A stretch of DNA of 64,000 bases from Methylocystaceae bacterium (GCA_009773555.1 WSXZ01000035.1:1-64000), one strand, 5' to 3'; counted from the stretch's first letter, positions 52,498-62,034 are shown. Numbers and translations: made by a program. Notes: generated by a model from the letters alone, not told the origin.

Positions 52498-53265
52498 TCA
52501 AACCGCCGATAGCGTGGCCAGAATAGCGATCTCCGCGAGTTGCTGCGCGGCGCCAAGCACATCGCCCGTGTAGCCGCCAATCTGCTTTTTTGAAAGGTTG
52601 GTAATAAGCGCAGCGATGACGAAGGCGGCGAAGATCGCGACTGCGATCTGGATTAAGCCGGCGCCGGCCAGCCACGGCGCGAGACCAAAGCCGGCGGCGA
52701 CGAGCCAGGCGCGAGTCCAGATCTCGCGCGAGGGCGCCGAGACGGTCGCGCCCAGCCCATCGGCGCGCGCCGTCGGAAGCCGCATTATCGGCGTCAATCC
52801 GGCGACGCGCGACAAGGCGCCCGCGAAGATGAGGGCGCCGGCCGCGAGCACGACGCTTCGCTCAAAGAGTGACGCGAGCGCCGCGACGCGCAACAGGATC
52901 GAGAAACACAGGGCCAAGGCGCCATAGGTCCCAACGCGGCTGTCGCGCATAATGGCGAGCTTCGACTCGCGCATCGCGCCGCCGCCGAACCCGTCCGCGA
53001 CATCCGCGAGTCCGTCCTCGTGCAGCGCGCCCGTGGCCAGCACGAGGACCGCGACCGCGACGAGCGCGCAGACAAGCGCAGGAAAATGGCAGATGCGCGC
53101 CACGAACAGACCCGCCGCGCCTGTGGCGCCGATCACGGCGCCGGCGATCGGCAGCGCCGGCGCCATGCGCGCGAAATCAAGCGGCGCATGCGCGCCGTCG
53201 CCGATCGGAAGACGCGTATAGAAACGCAAAAAGCTCAGGACGTCGGCGAGGAGCGCGCGCTGCAT
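52498..53265 (-). CDS. cobS: adenosylcobinamide-GDP ribazoletransferase
   Basis: CobS joins adenosylcobinamide-GDP and alpha-ribazole in the last cobalamin step, in the inner membrane. The 255-residue length is normal. About six hydrophobic helices are present. The conserved acidic motif ATGALHEDGLADVADGFGGG (about residues 76-95), MRDSRVGTYGALAL and the C-terminal QIGGYTGDVLGAAQQ are intact. It is convergent with dusA (2 bp apart) and 57 bp from the phosphohexomutase gene. Together with cobT it indicates lower-ligand assembly. Confidence 0.94.
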   Translation of the reverse strand: MQRALLADVLSFLRFYTRLPIGDGAHAPLDFARMAPALPIAGAVIGATGAAGLFVARICHFPALVCALVAVAVLVLATGALHEDGLADVADGFGGGAMRESKLAIMRDSRVGTYGALALCFSILLRVAALASLFERSVVLAAGALIFAGALSRVAGLTPIMRLPTARADGLGATVSAPSREIWTRAWLVAAGFGLAPWLAGAGLIQIAVAIFAAFVIAALITNLSKKQIGGYTGDVLGAAQQLAEIAILATLSAV

Positions 53266-53322
53266 CGGTTCTATTTTCGGCGCCGCGTCGGATTTGTCGA
53301 GACCCCGACGCCTCCGAGCGGC

Positions 53323-54825
53323 CTATATGGTCTGGTTGTAGGCGCCGACTTCGGGATTTTCGCGCAGCACGCCGTCGATCGCCGTAAACATTTCCTTCAT
53401 GCGCGACTGCGAGACGGGGCTTTCGACCACGACCACGAGTTCCGGCTTGTTGGACGATGCGCGCACGAGGCCCCATGTGCCGTCGGCGACCGTTACGCGC
53501 ACCCCATTGATGGTGACAATGTCGCGGATCGGCTGCCCGATGATCGGTTCGCCCTGCGCCCGCATCGCCTCGATGCGCGCCGTGACCTTGTCGATCACGC
53601 CATATTTCTTTTCGTCGTCGCAATGCGGCGACATGGTCGGCGAGCCCCAGGTCTTTGGCAGTTCCGCGTAGAGTTCGGCCATCGATTTCGTCGGATTGCG
53701 ATCGAGCATTTCGAGGACATGGACCGCGGTGAGCAGCCCGTCATCATAGCCGCGTCCGATCGGCTCGTTGAAAAAGAAGTGCCCCGACTTTTCGAATCCG
53801 GCGAGCGCCTTGCGCTCGCTGACGCGGCGCTTGATGTAGGAATGCCCGGTCTTCCAATATTCCGTGACGACGCCGCGCGCGACGAGCTCGGGGTCCGTCG
53901 CGAAAAGCCCGGTCGACTTCACGTCGACCACGAATGACGCGTTCCGATGGACCTTGGAGAGATCGCGCGCGAGCATGACGCCGATCTTGTCGGCGAAGAT
54001 CTCGTCGCCATTATTGTCGACAACGCCGCAGCGATCTCCGTCGCCGTCAAAACCGAGGCCGACGCAAGCGCCGGTCTCGCGCACCTTGTCGGCGATGGCG
54101 TGCAGCATGTGCAAATCTTCGGGATTGGGATTGTAGCGCGGGAAAGTGTAGTCCGGCGAGACGTCAAGCGGGATCACGTCGCAGCCAAGGCGCTCCAGCA
54201 TCCGCGGCGCGAAGGCGCCGGCGGTGCCATTGCCGCAGGCGGCGACGACCTTCATCTTGCGGGTGAAGGGCGGCCGGCGGGTGAGATCGTCGATGTAGCG
54301 CGCGCCGAAATTTTCGATGTAGCGATAGGAGCCGCCTTCCGCCTCGTGAAATTCGCCGGCGAGAACGATCTCCTTCAGGCGGCCCATCTCCTCCGGCCCG
54401 AAGGTCACGGGCCGCCGCGCGCCCATCTTCACGCCCGTCCAGCCGTTGTCATTGTGCGAGGCCGTCACCATCGCCACCGCGGCGACATCGAGATCGAACT
54501 GCGCAAAATAGGCCATCGGCGACAGTGCGAGACCGATATCGCGCACACGCACGCCGGCCGCCATGAGGCCGCTCACCAGCGCCAGTTTAATCGATGAAGA
54601 ATAGCTGCGGTAATCATGGCCGACGACGATTTCCGGCGCGACGCCCAATTCGCGCAGCAGCGCGCCAAGGCCCATGCCGAGCGCCTGCACGCCCATCAAA
54701 TTGAGGTCGGCGCCAAACAGCCAGCGCGCGTCATATTCGCGAAAGCCGGTCGACTTGATGAGCGGCGCCTCTTCATATTCGAATGTATTCGGGCGCAGAT
54801 TCGGGACGGGCTTGGGAAACATCAA
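53323..54825 (-). CDS. phosphomannomutase/phosphoglucomutase
   Basis: A 500-residue alpha-D-phosphohexomutase interconverting hexose 6- and 1-phosphates. The phosphoserine loop MVTASHNDNGWTGVKMG (about residues 118-134), the Mg2+ loop GFDGDGDRCGVVDN (about 260-273), the sugar-binding GFEKSGHFFFNEP and the phosphate-binding RASSNKPELVVVVES near the end are present. It is of the ManB/AlgC type and could feed GDP-mannose or UDP-glucose routes, including the glycan cluster. A second ATG is the next codon. Confidence 0.9.
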   Translation of the reverse strand: MMFPKPVPNLRPNTFEYEEAPLIKSTGFREYDARWLFGADLNLMGVQALGMGLGALLRELGVAPEIVVGHDYRSYSSSIKLALVSGLMAAGVRVRDIGLALSPMAYFAQFDLDVAAVAMVTASHNDNGWTGVKMGARRPVTFGPEEMGRLKEIVLAGEFHEAEGGSYRYIENFGARYIDDLTRRPPFTRKMKVVAACGNGTAGAFAPRMLERLGCDVIPLDVSPDYTFPRYNPNPEDLHMLHAIADKVRETGACVGLGFDGDGDRCGVVDNNGDEIFADKIGVMLARDLSKVHRNASFVVDVKSTGLFATDPELVARGVVTEYWKTGHSYIKRRVSERKALAGFEKSGHFFFNEPIGRGYDDGLLTAVHVLEMLDRNPTKSMAELYAELPKTWGSPTMSPHCDDEKKYGVIDKVTARIEAMRAQGEPIIGQPIRDIVTINGVRVTVADGTWGLVRASSNKPELVVVVESPVSQSRMKEMFTAIDGVLRENPEVGAYNQTI

Positions 54826-54988
54826 TGGTCCTTCACGAGTGTCTTAACCCTGGCATAGGCGAAATCGCATAAACCGCCAACTTTCCTCTCGCAAAAAAGT
54901 CAGTCGATCACAACTTGCCGAACGGGCAAAACGCTCGTAGCATTTGCGGTTACGGCGATTGATTTTTCTTTATTTTGAGGCGCTCATT

Positions 54989-57733
54989 ATGTCCAAGAAA
55001 ATCGTTCTTCTCGCGGATGGCACGGGAAATGGGCTGCTCGTCCAAGTTTCCAATATTTGCCGACTTTGGCAAGCGCTCGACACCTCCACGAATGGTCAAA
55101 TTGTTCTCTACATCCCGGGCGTGGGAACCCAGGGCTTCAAGCCGATCGCCATGCTCGACGGCGCGACGGGATTGGGCGTGCCGTCGAACGTGCGCAAGCT
55201 TTATCGTTTCTTGTGCGCCAACTGGGAGTTTGACGATGAAATCTACATGTTCGGCTTCAGCCGCGGCGCCTTTACGATCCGCACGCTGATCGATCTCATC
55301 AGGATCGAAGGGCTGTTGCCGAACGACGTCACGCGCGTTGAAATGCACCGCCTTTCGATGGCCGCATGGCGCTCCTATCGCAAACATGACGCACGCTGGG
55401 ATTGGTCGAAGCCGTGGAAAATTTCGCCAACCTTTCCCATTTTCCGCGCGTTCCGCGACGTGCTCCTGTTTGTCTGGCGCCGCGCTTGGGGACATCGCAG
55501 CTACGCGAGCGTTAAGGCGACAAGGCCCGGCGAGCGGAGCGGCGAGCAGGTCAAAATCAAATTTGTCGGCCTCTTCGATACTGTCGAAGCATATGGCGTT
55601 CCGGTCGAGGAGCTGCGCGCCGCGATCAACTGGGTCTGGCCCATTTCCTTTGGCGGCAACCACCGAGTTTCGGAGAAAGTCGAATGCATTCGCCATGCGC
55701 TGTCGCTGGACGATGAGCGAACGACTTTTCATCCAATTCGCATCGATCAAAAGTCCAACGCCCAATGTCCAGACCGCATCAAGGAATTTTGGTTCGCCGG
55801 GGTCCATTCGGATGTTGGCGGCGGCTATCCCGACTCCTCGCAGGCGCTTGTGCCATTTGTCTGGATTTTGGACGAGGCCGTTAAGGCGGGCCTTGTCTTG
55901 CGGAACGGAGAGATCGAAGAATTTCGCGCTCATTCCTCGCCATTTGGACCGGTACATGATTCAAGAGCGGGAATGGCTGTTCTCTATCGCTACCATCCGC
56001 GCGTGATCGCGCGAAGCGATGAAGAGGGCAATTCCTACGGTCCCACGCTCGTGCATCATTCGGTGATCGAGCGAATTGTCCACGGTTCGGACAATTACGC
56101 GCCCATTTCCCTGCCCGACGATATCCAGATATCGCTGCCCGACGGATCCGAATTCGAGGACACGCTCAACGCTGGTTTCCGACAAATCGCCGGACGGGAT
56201 GACGCGATCTCTTCATCGAGCGCGGCGTTGAACACACATCGCATGCGGCGCGCATGCGACGCGATCGAAAATCTGCAGAAGCCGAACCGAACCGACATTG
56301 ATCTGGCGCTCGACCTCGTTTGGCTGCGCCGCGTGAATTACTTCGCGACGATCACTCTGCTGGCGCTGTTGGTTCTGCTGCCCTGGCTGGGCGATTCTAT
56401 CGAGCGCTGTTTAAGATGGCTTGCGTCATTGATCGGCTCGTCGCGCGTAAACTCGGAAGTCGACGCCATCGGCGGCGGCGCGGCGAATTTCTTCCGCGGA
56501 ATTGTTGATTCGCTGCAAGCCGTGACCCCCAGCTATGTGGCGCCCTATTGGCAATCATTGCGTTCCCATCCGTTGATCGCCGGCGTGCTTATCGCCCTAT
56601 CAGCGATGCTGTTGTGGGGAGGCGCGAATCTGGGCGTGAAAATCAACGATCATGCTCGGCGCGCCTGGAGATCAAGATCCATCGCAGCCGGGCAAGGGGC
56701 TGGGCCGCGACCGGGCCCTCTCATGATGGTGGCGAGGAAGATGCGTCTCAGTCCGGCCGCCGCCGCGATTCATCGCGTCGCTTCCGGATATCTGCTGCCA
56801 ATCATCTGGGGCGTCGCCTTGGCGATCGCCGTGCTGCCGCCGTTGGCTGGCTTGGTCAGCCGCTGGATATTTGATTATCAAGTCGGCGCCGGCAAAGTCT
56901 GCTACGGAACCGACAATCGGGAAAAATGGCCCGCCCAGTCGCCCCTAAGGGCGAAAACGCCGCAGCTCCTTAGCGTCGGCGCGAACGAAACCCTGTCGAA
57001 GCGAGGCTGGTCGCGGGGCCGAGAGGAGGAAAACGGCTTCAGGACAAGCGACCCTTGCTGGGCGAGCGGCTTCCAGGTGGAGCGCGGCGTGGCATATCGT
57101 TTGTTCATAAACATCGATACGGCCGCGGGCGACCAGCCCTGGTTCGATCAGCTGATAATGACCGACGTTGGGGGCTTCGAGAGCGACAGCTTCGTTCGAA
57201 AATTGTTCTTGGCCTGGTTTCTGAGATGGCCCTCGGCGGGCTGGTTCCAACCAGTCGCCCGGATCGGCGAGCAAGGCGACGCTGAGTGGCCGCTCGCGTC
57301 GCTCGACAAGAGCGGGCCGATCGCAATGAACGGCGATAAGTGCACGCAGCTTCCCATCCGTTACGATCAGACGTCTGAACGGCAAGCGTTTTGCCATACC
57401 GCAAATGCCCCAAAGACATGCGCGCAGGATCGACTGGACCTTCCCTGGGACGCCCAATTGCCAAAGGACGAGCAAGAGGCCGCCAACGCCGCATGGGAGC
57501 GTAGAGTTTTCCATTCGGGAGAGAATGGCGCCGCCTGCATGTCAGCCTATCCCCGCAAGACCTTCGTTTCCGACTTCGTCGCGTCAAAATCGGGAGAGCT
57601 TTTCCTTTTCGTCAACGACGCCGTCGGATTTCCATTTAGCCGCCAGCCACAAACTCCATATCGAAACAATTTGGGAACCGCGACAATCACATTGCAGCGC
57701 GTGTCGCCCCCGCCAGACGCCGCCCCAGAGTGA
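54989..57733 (+). CDS. DUF2235 (Tle1-like alpha/beta hydrolase) multi-domain membrane protein
   Basis: A 914-residue protein starting MSKKIVLLADGTGN at 54989 with GAGG upstream. Residues 1-400 are a DUF2235 domain, the fold of T6SS phospholipase Tle1: VLLADGTGN, the nucleophile motif GFSRG (Ser91), VGLFDTVEAYG and FAGVHSDVGGGYPD with the catalytic Asp/His region. Hydrophobic segments follow at about residues 443-465, 533-552 and 600-625, then a C-terminal ~280-residue region with Cys/Trp-rich, probably extracytoplasmic sequence. No T6SS genes, VgrG, PAAR or immunity gene is nearby. It is probably an orphan membrane-bound lipase/esterase; the substrate is unknown. Confidence 0.78.
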   Translation: MSKKIVLLADGTGNGLLVQVSNICRLWQALDTSTNGQIVLYIPGVGTQGFKPIAMLDGATGLGVPSNVRKLYRFLCANWEFDDEIYMFGFSRGAFTIRTLIDLIRIEGLLPNDVTRVEMHRLSMAAWRSYRKHDARWDWSKPWKISPTFPIFRAFRDVLLFVWRRAWGHRSYASVKATRPGERSGEQVKIKFVGLFDTVEAYGVPVEELRAAINWVWPISFGGNHRVSEKVECIRHALSLDDERTTFHPIRIDQKSNAQCPDRIKEFWFAGVHSDVGGGYPDSSQALVPFVWILDEAVKAGLVLRNGEIEEFRAHSSPFGPVHDSRAGMAVLYRYHPRVIARSDEEGNSYGPTLVHHSVIERIVHGSDNYAPISLPDDIQISLPDGSEFEDTLNAGFRQIAGRDDAISSSSAALNTHRMRRACDAIENLQKPNRTDIDLALDLVWLRRVNYFATITLLALLVLLPWLGDSIERCLRWLASLIGSSRVNSEVDAIGGGAANFFRGIVDSLQAVTPSYVAPYWQSLRSHPLIAGVLIALSAMLLWGGANLGVKINDHARRAWRSRSIAAGQGAGPRPGPLMMVARKMRLSPAAAAIHRVASGYLLPIIWGVALAIAVLPPLAGLVSRWIFDYQVGAGKVCYGTDNREKWPAQSPLRAKTPQLLSVGANETLSKRGWSRGREEENGFRTSDPCWASGFQVERGVAYRLFINIDTAAGDQPWFDQLIMTDVGGFESDSFVRKLFLAWFLRWPSAGWFQPVARIGEQGDAEWPLASLDKSGPIAMNGDKCTQLPIRYDQTSERQAFCHTANAPKTCAQDRLDLPWDAQLPKDEQEAANAAWERRVFHSGENGAACMSAYPRKTFVSDFVASKSGELFLFVNDAVGFPFSRQPQTPYRNNLGTATITLQRVSPPPDAAPE

Positions 57734-57870
57734 GAGATGCAGTGATGCGAGATCCATTGATTTCGGCGTCGCGGACCTGCCAAAGGTTGCGCGATCATCG
57801 CCCCGCCAAAAGCTTGACTGGCGCTTTTCCCGTCCGACAAAGTCAATCGCAGTTCAACTATCCGCGTCGC

Positions 57871-60453
57871 TCACGAGCCCCGCGGCTTGGCGCGCGTCGT
57901 CGGCTGCGCAGCCGCCGGATCGTCCGGCCAGAGATGGCGCGGGTAGCGCCCTCTCATCTCCTTCTTCACCTCGCTCCATGAGCCTTTCCAGAAGCTCGGG
58001 AGATCGCGCGTCGTCTGTATCGGCCGATGCGCGGGCGACAGCAGTTCGAGCGTTAAGGGCGCGCGTCCGCGCGCAAGAGTCGGGTGAGTTGAAAGGCCGT
58101 AAAGCTCCTGCACGCGCACCGAAAGGATCGGTCCGTTTTCGGCCGCATAATCGAGCGCATGGCGCGATCCGGCCGGCGTCTCGAAATGGGCCGGCGCTTC
58201 GACATCGAGCCTGCGCGACAACTCATAGGGGAGAAGCTGAGCGAGCGCGGCCTCGAGGTCGTCGGCCGTCATCTCCGCAAGCGACGAGCGCCCCTCAATG
58301 AACGGCGTAAGCCAGTCTTCGGCGCTTGCCGCCAGAGCGGCGTCGGAGAGGTCCGGCCACTCGTCGCCCTCGGCGCGGCGCAAAAAGGCGACCCGGTCGC
58401 GCCGTTGCATCTGCGACTTCGTCCATGGCAGCCGCGCCACGCCAAGCGCCGCGACGCCGCGCGCGAGCGTCCTTGCATTTTCCTCGGACGCCTCGACCGG
58501 AAGATTGCGCTCGGAGAGCCGTATCGCCCCGAGACGTCGGAAGGCGCGCCGCCGCAGGCTGGCGCTCGCCGCGTCGAAGACGGTTTCATCGCGAGTCTCG
58601 ATGCGCTCGCCCGCGATCGTCTCGACCTCCTCGGCGGTGAGCGCGCAAGCGGCGAGAATGCGCGCCTGCGCCGCCCGGCCGGTGAGTTCGGCGACGGCGA
58701 GGAAAGGCGCGCGTGACAGAGGATCTTCGACCGGCAACATCGCGGCGCGGCCGTTCGCCATCAGGAACTCGCCGCGCGCGCCCCGCGACTTGGCGATGCG
58801 ATCGGGAAAAGCGAGCGCGATCAGCGCGCCGTCGGAGAAAGGCCCCCTCCCTGGCCCTCCCCCGCTGCGCGGGAGAGGGGACGCCAGCGATCGGCGATTC
58901 GCAACAGGAAGCGCCGGGTCCTCTCCCGCTCCCGCGGAAGCGGGGGAGGGCTGGGGTGGGAAAGTTCGATCAGCCGCCGCCGTCGCCTGCCGCGCCCATT
59001 GCGCGGCGAGGCGCAGCGCGTCGCGCGCGCGTCTGGAGTTTTCGCCGTGCACGCGCTCGAGCCGATGCGAAAGGTCGGCGTCGGCGCCGCCGATTCCGCG
59101 CTCCGAGAGCAGCATGGCGAGTTCGGCGGCGCGCTTCGCCTCGCCGTGACTCGCCGCCTCGACCACCATTCGCGCCAATCTGGGCGCAAGCGGCAGCGCC
59201 CGCATGGCGCGACCCATGTCGGTAAGCCGACCGTCGTCGTCGAGCGCCCCGAGTTCGCGATCAAGCGCGACCGCCTCCTTCCAGGCGGGCGCCGGCGGCG
59301 GATCGAGCCATTTGAGTCGCCCCGGATCGCTCACCCCCCAGGCCGCGAGATCAAGCGCAAGCCCGGACAGATCAGCGTCGAGAATTTCTGGAGCGGCGAA
59401 GGCCGGGAGCGCCGCCGTCTGCGGCTCGTCCCATAAGCGATAGCAGACGCCGGGCTCGGTGCGGCCGGCTCGGCCGCGGCGCTGATCGACGCTGGCGCGA
59501 GAAGCGCGCACCGTTTCGAGCCGCGACAATCCGAGATCCGGCTCGAAGCGCTGCACACGCGCCAGCCCGCTGTCGACGACAATGCGCACGCCTTCGATCG
59601 TGAGCGAGGTTTCCGCGATCGACGTGGCGAGCACGATTTTTCGGCGTCCCGGCCGCGCCGGCGCGATGGCCAAGTCCTGCTCGCCGCGATCGAGCGCGCC
59701 ATAGAGCGGGGCGACGTCGACGTCGTCCGGCAGGCGCGACTCGGCGAGGCGTGAGGCGACGCGCGCGATCTCCCCCTGCCCCGGCAGAAATGCGAGAATC
59801 GAACCCCGCTCTTCGCGCAGCGCCAGCATGATCGCGCGCGTCATCGCCTCTTCGATGCGCGCATTGGCGTCGCGGCCGAGATAACGCGTCTCGACGCCAA
59901 ATGCGCGCCCCTGGCTCTCGATCGTCTTGGCGCCAATCAGCGCGGCGACGCGGGCGCCGTCGAGCGTCGCGGACATGGCGATGAGCCGCAGATCCTCGCG
60001 CAGTCCTGCCTGGGCGTCGAGCGCCAACGCGAGGCCGAGATCCGCGTCGAGCGAGCGCTCGTGATATTCATCGAACAGCACGCCGGCCACGCCCTCGAGC
60101 GCCGGATCGTCGAGAATCATCCGCGCGAACACGCCCTCGGTCACGACCTCGATGCGCGTTCGCGCCGAGATTTTCGATTCGAGGCGCATCCGCAGGCCGA
60201 TCGTTTCGCCGACGGTCTCGCCGAGCGTCGCCGCCATGCGGCTCGCCGCTGCGCGGGCGGCGAGACGTCGCGGCTCCAGCAAAATGAGCTTGCCGCCCTT
60301 CGCCCAGTCGGCGTCGAGCAGCGCCAGCGGCGCGCGCGTGGTTTTACCGGCGCCGGGCGGGGCGACGACGACAAGGTTGCTCGACGCCTCAAGCGCCGCG
60401 CGGATCGCCGGCAGCACATCGTCGATCGGCAGCGCAGAAAGATCATGCAGCAT
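57871..60453 (-). CDS. hrpB: ATP-dependent helicase HrpB
   Basis: An 860-residue DEAH-box helicase. Walker A is VVAPPGAGKTTRAPLAL (about residues 33-49), motif II DEYH (about 129), and motif VI QRRGRAGRTEPG (about 329-340). The helicase-associated domain and the HrpB-specific C-terminal domain follow (YAAENGPILSVRVQELYG and the ending SWSEVKKEMRGRYPRHLWPDDP). Residues about 498-536 are a proline/glycine-rich insertion encoded by a palindromic repeat element. HrpB is common in bacteria with a poorly defined role in RNA or DNA metabolism. The 137 bp between it and the DUF2235 gene show nothing notable. Confidence 0.92.
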   Translation of the reverse strand: MLHDLSALPIDDVLPAIRAALEASSNLVVVAPPGAGKTTRAPLALLDADWAKGGKLILLEPRRLAARAAASRMAATLGETVGETIGLRMRLESKISARTRIEVVTEGVFARMILDDPALEGVAGVLFDEYHERSLDADLGLALALDAQAGLREDLRLIAMSATLDGARVAALIGAKTIESQGRAFGVETRYLGRDANARIEEAMTRAIMLALREERGSILAFLPGQGEIARVASRLAESRLPDDVDVAPLYGALDRGEQDLAIAPARPGRRKIVLATSIAETSLTIEGVRIVVDSGLARVQRFEPDLGLSRLETVRASRASVDQRRGRAGRTEPGVCYRLWDEPQTAALPAFAAPEILDADLSGLALDLAAWGVSDPGRLKWLDPPPAPAWKEAVALDRELGALDDDGRLTDMGRAMRALPLAPRLARMVVEAASHGEAKRAAELAMLLSERGIGGADADLSHRLERVHGENSRRARDALRLAAQWARQATAAADRTFPPQPSPASAGAGEDPALPVANRRSLASPLPRSGGGPGRGPFSDGALIALAFPDRIAKSRGARGEFLMANGRAAMLPVEDPLSRAPFLAVAELTGRAAQARILAACALTAEEVETIAGERIETRDETVFDAASASLRRRAFRRLGAIRLSERNLPVEASEENARTLARGVAALGVARLPWTKSQMQRRDRVAFLRRAEGDEWPDLSDAALAASAEDWLTPFIEGRSSLAEMTADDLEAALAQLLPYELSRRLDVEAPAHFETPAGSRHALDYAAENGPILSVRVQELYGLSTHPTLARGRAPLTLELLSPAHRPIQTTRDLPSFWKGSWSEVKKEMRGRYPRHLWPDDPAAAQPTTRAKPRGS
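58843..58960. repeat. palindromic repeat pair inserted in frame in hrpB
   Basis: A 118-bp composite whose ends are inverted copies: CCCTGGCCCTCCCCCGCT on the left and AGCGGGGGAGGGCTGGGG on the right. Each end also folds locally (CCCGCTGCGCGGG; CCGCTCCCGCGGAAGCGG). This is the form of a common REP/BIME-type intergenic element. It is read through in frame, adding about 39 residues between the helicase core and the C-terminal domain. Confidence 0.75.
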
Positions 60454-60543
60454 CGGAGGCGCGCTTCAAAAGGTCCATATTCTACGGCCCGACGCATTGC
60501 GGACGTCGGTCCAAGGGTCAAGACGCTGGTCGCGTCGGACCGG

Positions 60544-60575
60544 AAATAAAAAAGCCCCTCCCTTGCGGGAGGGGC
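60544..60575 (-). terminator. rho-independent terminator of the Tim44-like gene
   Basis: Perfect 9-bp stem GCCCCTCCC/GGGAGGGGC with a TTGC loop; on the minus strand a TTTTTTATTT run follows. It lies 26 bp past the Tim44-like gene's stop. Confidence 0.85.
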
Positions 60576-60600
60576 AAAAGATTGCAGCCCAATGCTGAAC

Positions 60601-61596
60601 TTACGCGGCCTGCTGAATCGCCGAGAGCTTCCACTCCTGCGGTCCGGCGCCCGCCGGCCGGCGGAAGGTCCAGGCCTCGGACGTCTCCGTTGGCCCGGGC
60701 GAACCGGGCGCTGGCTTGCCGGTGGCGCGATCCTCGATCACGTCATTGAGCGCGAAGCGCATGGCGACGGTGGCGTATTCATCGACGCCTTCGCGCCACG
60801 CCTCCGACAGATCGCCTTGCAGCAACTTCACGTCCGAGACGCGGTTGATGACGCCCTTGCGGCGGTTCTCCTCCAATTCGTCGTCGAAATAGGAGGCCAT
60901 TTCCGGCGTCGACATGCCGCGCAGCGCGCCAAGATCCTCGCGGCTATAGGCGGCCTGCGATTCGCCGAGCAGGCGTTCGAAGGCGTTGAAGTCCTCGGGC
61001 GCAATCTTGATCGGCGTCGCCATCGCCGCTTCCGGAGAAGCGCCGGAGCCGAAGCCCGCCGCGCCGAAAGGCGCGCGCGCCGTGAAGGGCGAGGTGAAGC
61101 CGGGGCTCGGACGATGTCCGGCGCCGGCCATCGCGTTGGCGTTGGCGTTGCGACGCGTCCACCAATTGAAAGCCATGCGGGCCAGGAAGACGATCAGCCC
61201 GATCTGTAGCAGCAGACCGATGATCGACATGAAGCCGCCCATGCCGCCGAAGAGGCCATGGCCCGTCAACAGGCCGAAGAGGCCGGCGCCGAGCAGGCCG
61301 CCGGCGAGGCCGCCCAGAAGGCCGCGACCTAAGGAGCCGCCAAAGAGGCCGCCAGGCTGTGACATCGGACCGGCCATCCCGGGCGCGGGACGCGGCGCGA
61401 CGCTGCGTTCGAAGGGCGAGGCCTGGCCCGGCATGGTGCGGGTCGAAGGCGGCGCGGACCAAGAGCGACCCCCCCGGCTGCCAAAGCTGCCGCCGCCGCC
61501 CATACGCGCTTCGGCGATGGCGGGCGCAAGCGCCAGCAGCGTCGCAAGCGCAAGGGAAATCAGCGATCCACGCTTAAGGGCGAAGAAACGCGACAT
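60601..61596 (-). CDS. Tim44-like domain membrane protein
   Basis: A 331-residue protein starting MSRFFALKRGSLISLALATLL at 61596, with a signal peptide ending AEARMGGGG. A glycine/serine/proline-rich stretch is followed by a GGLFGG-rich hydrophobic region and a membrane helix (about 125-150, IIGLLLQIGLIVFLARMAF). The C-terminal ~150 residues are a Tim44-like domain: IAPEDFNAFERLLGESQAAYSREDLGALRG, then EMASYFDDELEENRRKGVINRVSDVKLLQGDL. Bacterial Tim44-like proteins are thought to be membrane-associated adaptor or binding proteins. The ending EAWTFRR ... WKLSAIQQ is typical. Confidence 0.88.
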   Translation of the reverse strand: MSRFFALKRGSLISLALATLLALAPAIAEARMGGGGSFGSRGGRSWSAPPSTRTMPGQASPFERSVAPRPAPGMAGPMSQPGGLFGGSLGRGLLGGLAGGLLGAGLFGLLTGHGLFGGMGGFMSIIGLLLQIGLIVFLARMAFNWWTRRNANANAMAGAGHRPSPGFTSPFTARAPFGAAGFGSGASPEAAMATPIKIAPEDFNAFERLLGESQAAYSREDLGALRGMSTPEMASYFDDELEENRRKGVINRVSDVKLLQGDLSEAWREGVDEYATVAMRFALNDVIEDRATGKPAPGSPGPTETSEAWTFRRPAGAGPQEWKLSAIQQAA

Positions 61597-61725
61597 GTTT
61601 GTATCCTCGAAATTGCGGGGAAACAGTCTCCCCTCACCGCGCATATATAGGAACCCCGGGATGCGCGCGCAAAGGCTTGGCCGCGAGATCGTCGTCCGCA
61701 CCTTGCGCAGCCGTCCCATCACGCT

Positions 61726-61748
61726 AATCTAGTCAGCATGACTAGATT
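61726..61748. promoter_or_regulatory. toxin-antitoxin operator overlapping the antitoxin start codon
   Basis: A perfect 10-bp inverted repeat AATCTAGTCA-GCA-TGACTAGATT. The antitoxin ATG (61738) sits at its centre. TTGCGC (61703-61708) and TAATCT (61725-61730), 16 bp apart, form a promoter whose start point would fall at the ATG, suggesting a leaderless mRNA repressed by the antitoxin. Confidence 0.65.
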
Positions 61749-62034
61749 TTCGAAATCAACCCAAAAGGAGCCGACTGCACGGGGTCGGTGGGTCCTTCAA
61801 GACGCCAAGGCGCGCTTCAGCGAACTGGTGCGGCGCGTCCGCAGCGAAGGGCCTCAGCATGTGACTGTGCACGGACGCGACGCCGTGGTCGTCGTATCGG
61901 CGGAGGAATTTCGTCGGCTCGAGGGAGAGCGTACGGGGGACGCGTTGATCGCCGCGATGCAAGCGTCGCCCGCGCGCGACATCGACATTGAGCCCAAACG
62001 AGAAGCGATGCCCGTACGCGAGATCGAATTGTGA
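61738..62034 (+). CDS. Phd/YefM-family antitoxin
   Basis: A 98-residue type II antitoxin. The Phd/YefM DNA-binding domain is WVLQDAKARFSELVRRVRSEGPQHVTVHGRDAVVVVSAEEFRRLE (spanning about residues 18-62), a standard pattern. The remaining ~35 residues are the toxin-wrapping tail. Its stop overlaps the toxin start (GTGA). The operator over its start codon supports both the start choice and autoregulation. Confidence 0.92.
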   Translation: MTRFSKSTQKEPTARGRWVLQDAKARFSELVRRVRSEGPQHVTVHGRDAVVVVSAEEFRRLEGERTGDALIAAMQASPARDIDIEPKREAMPVREIEL

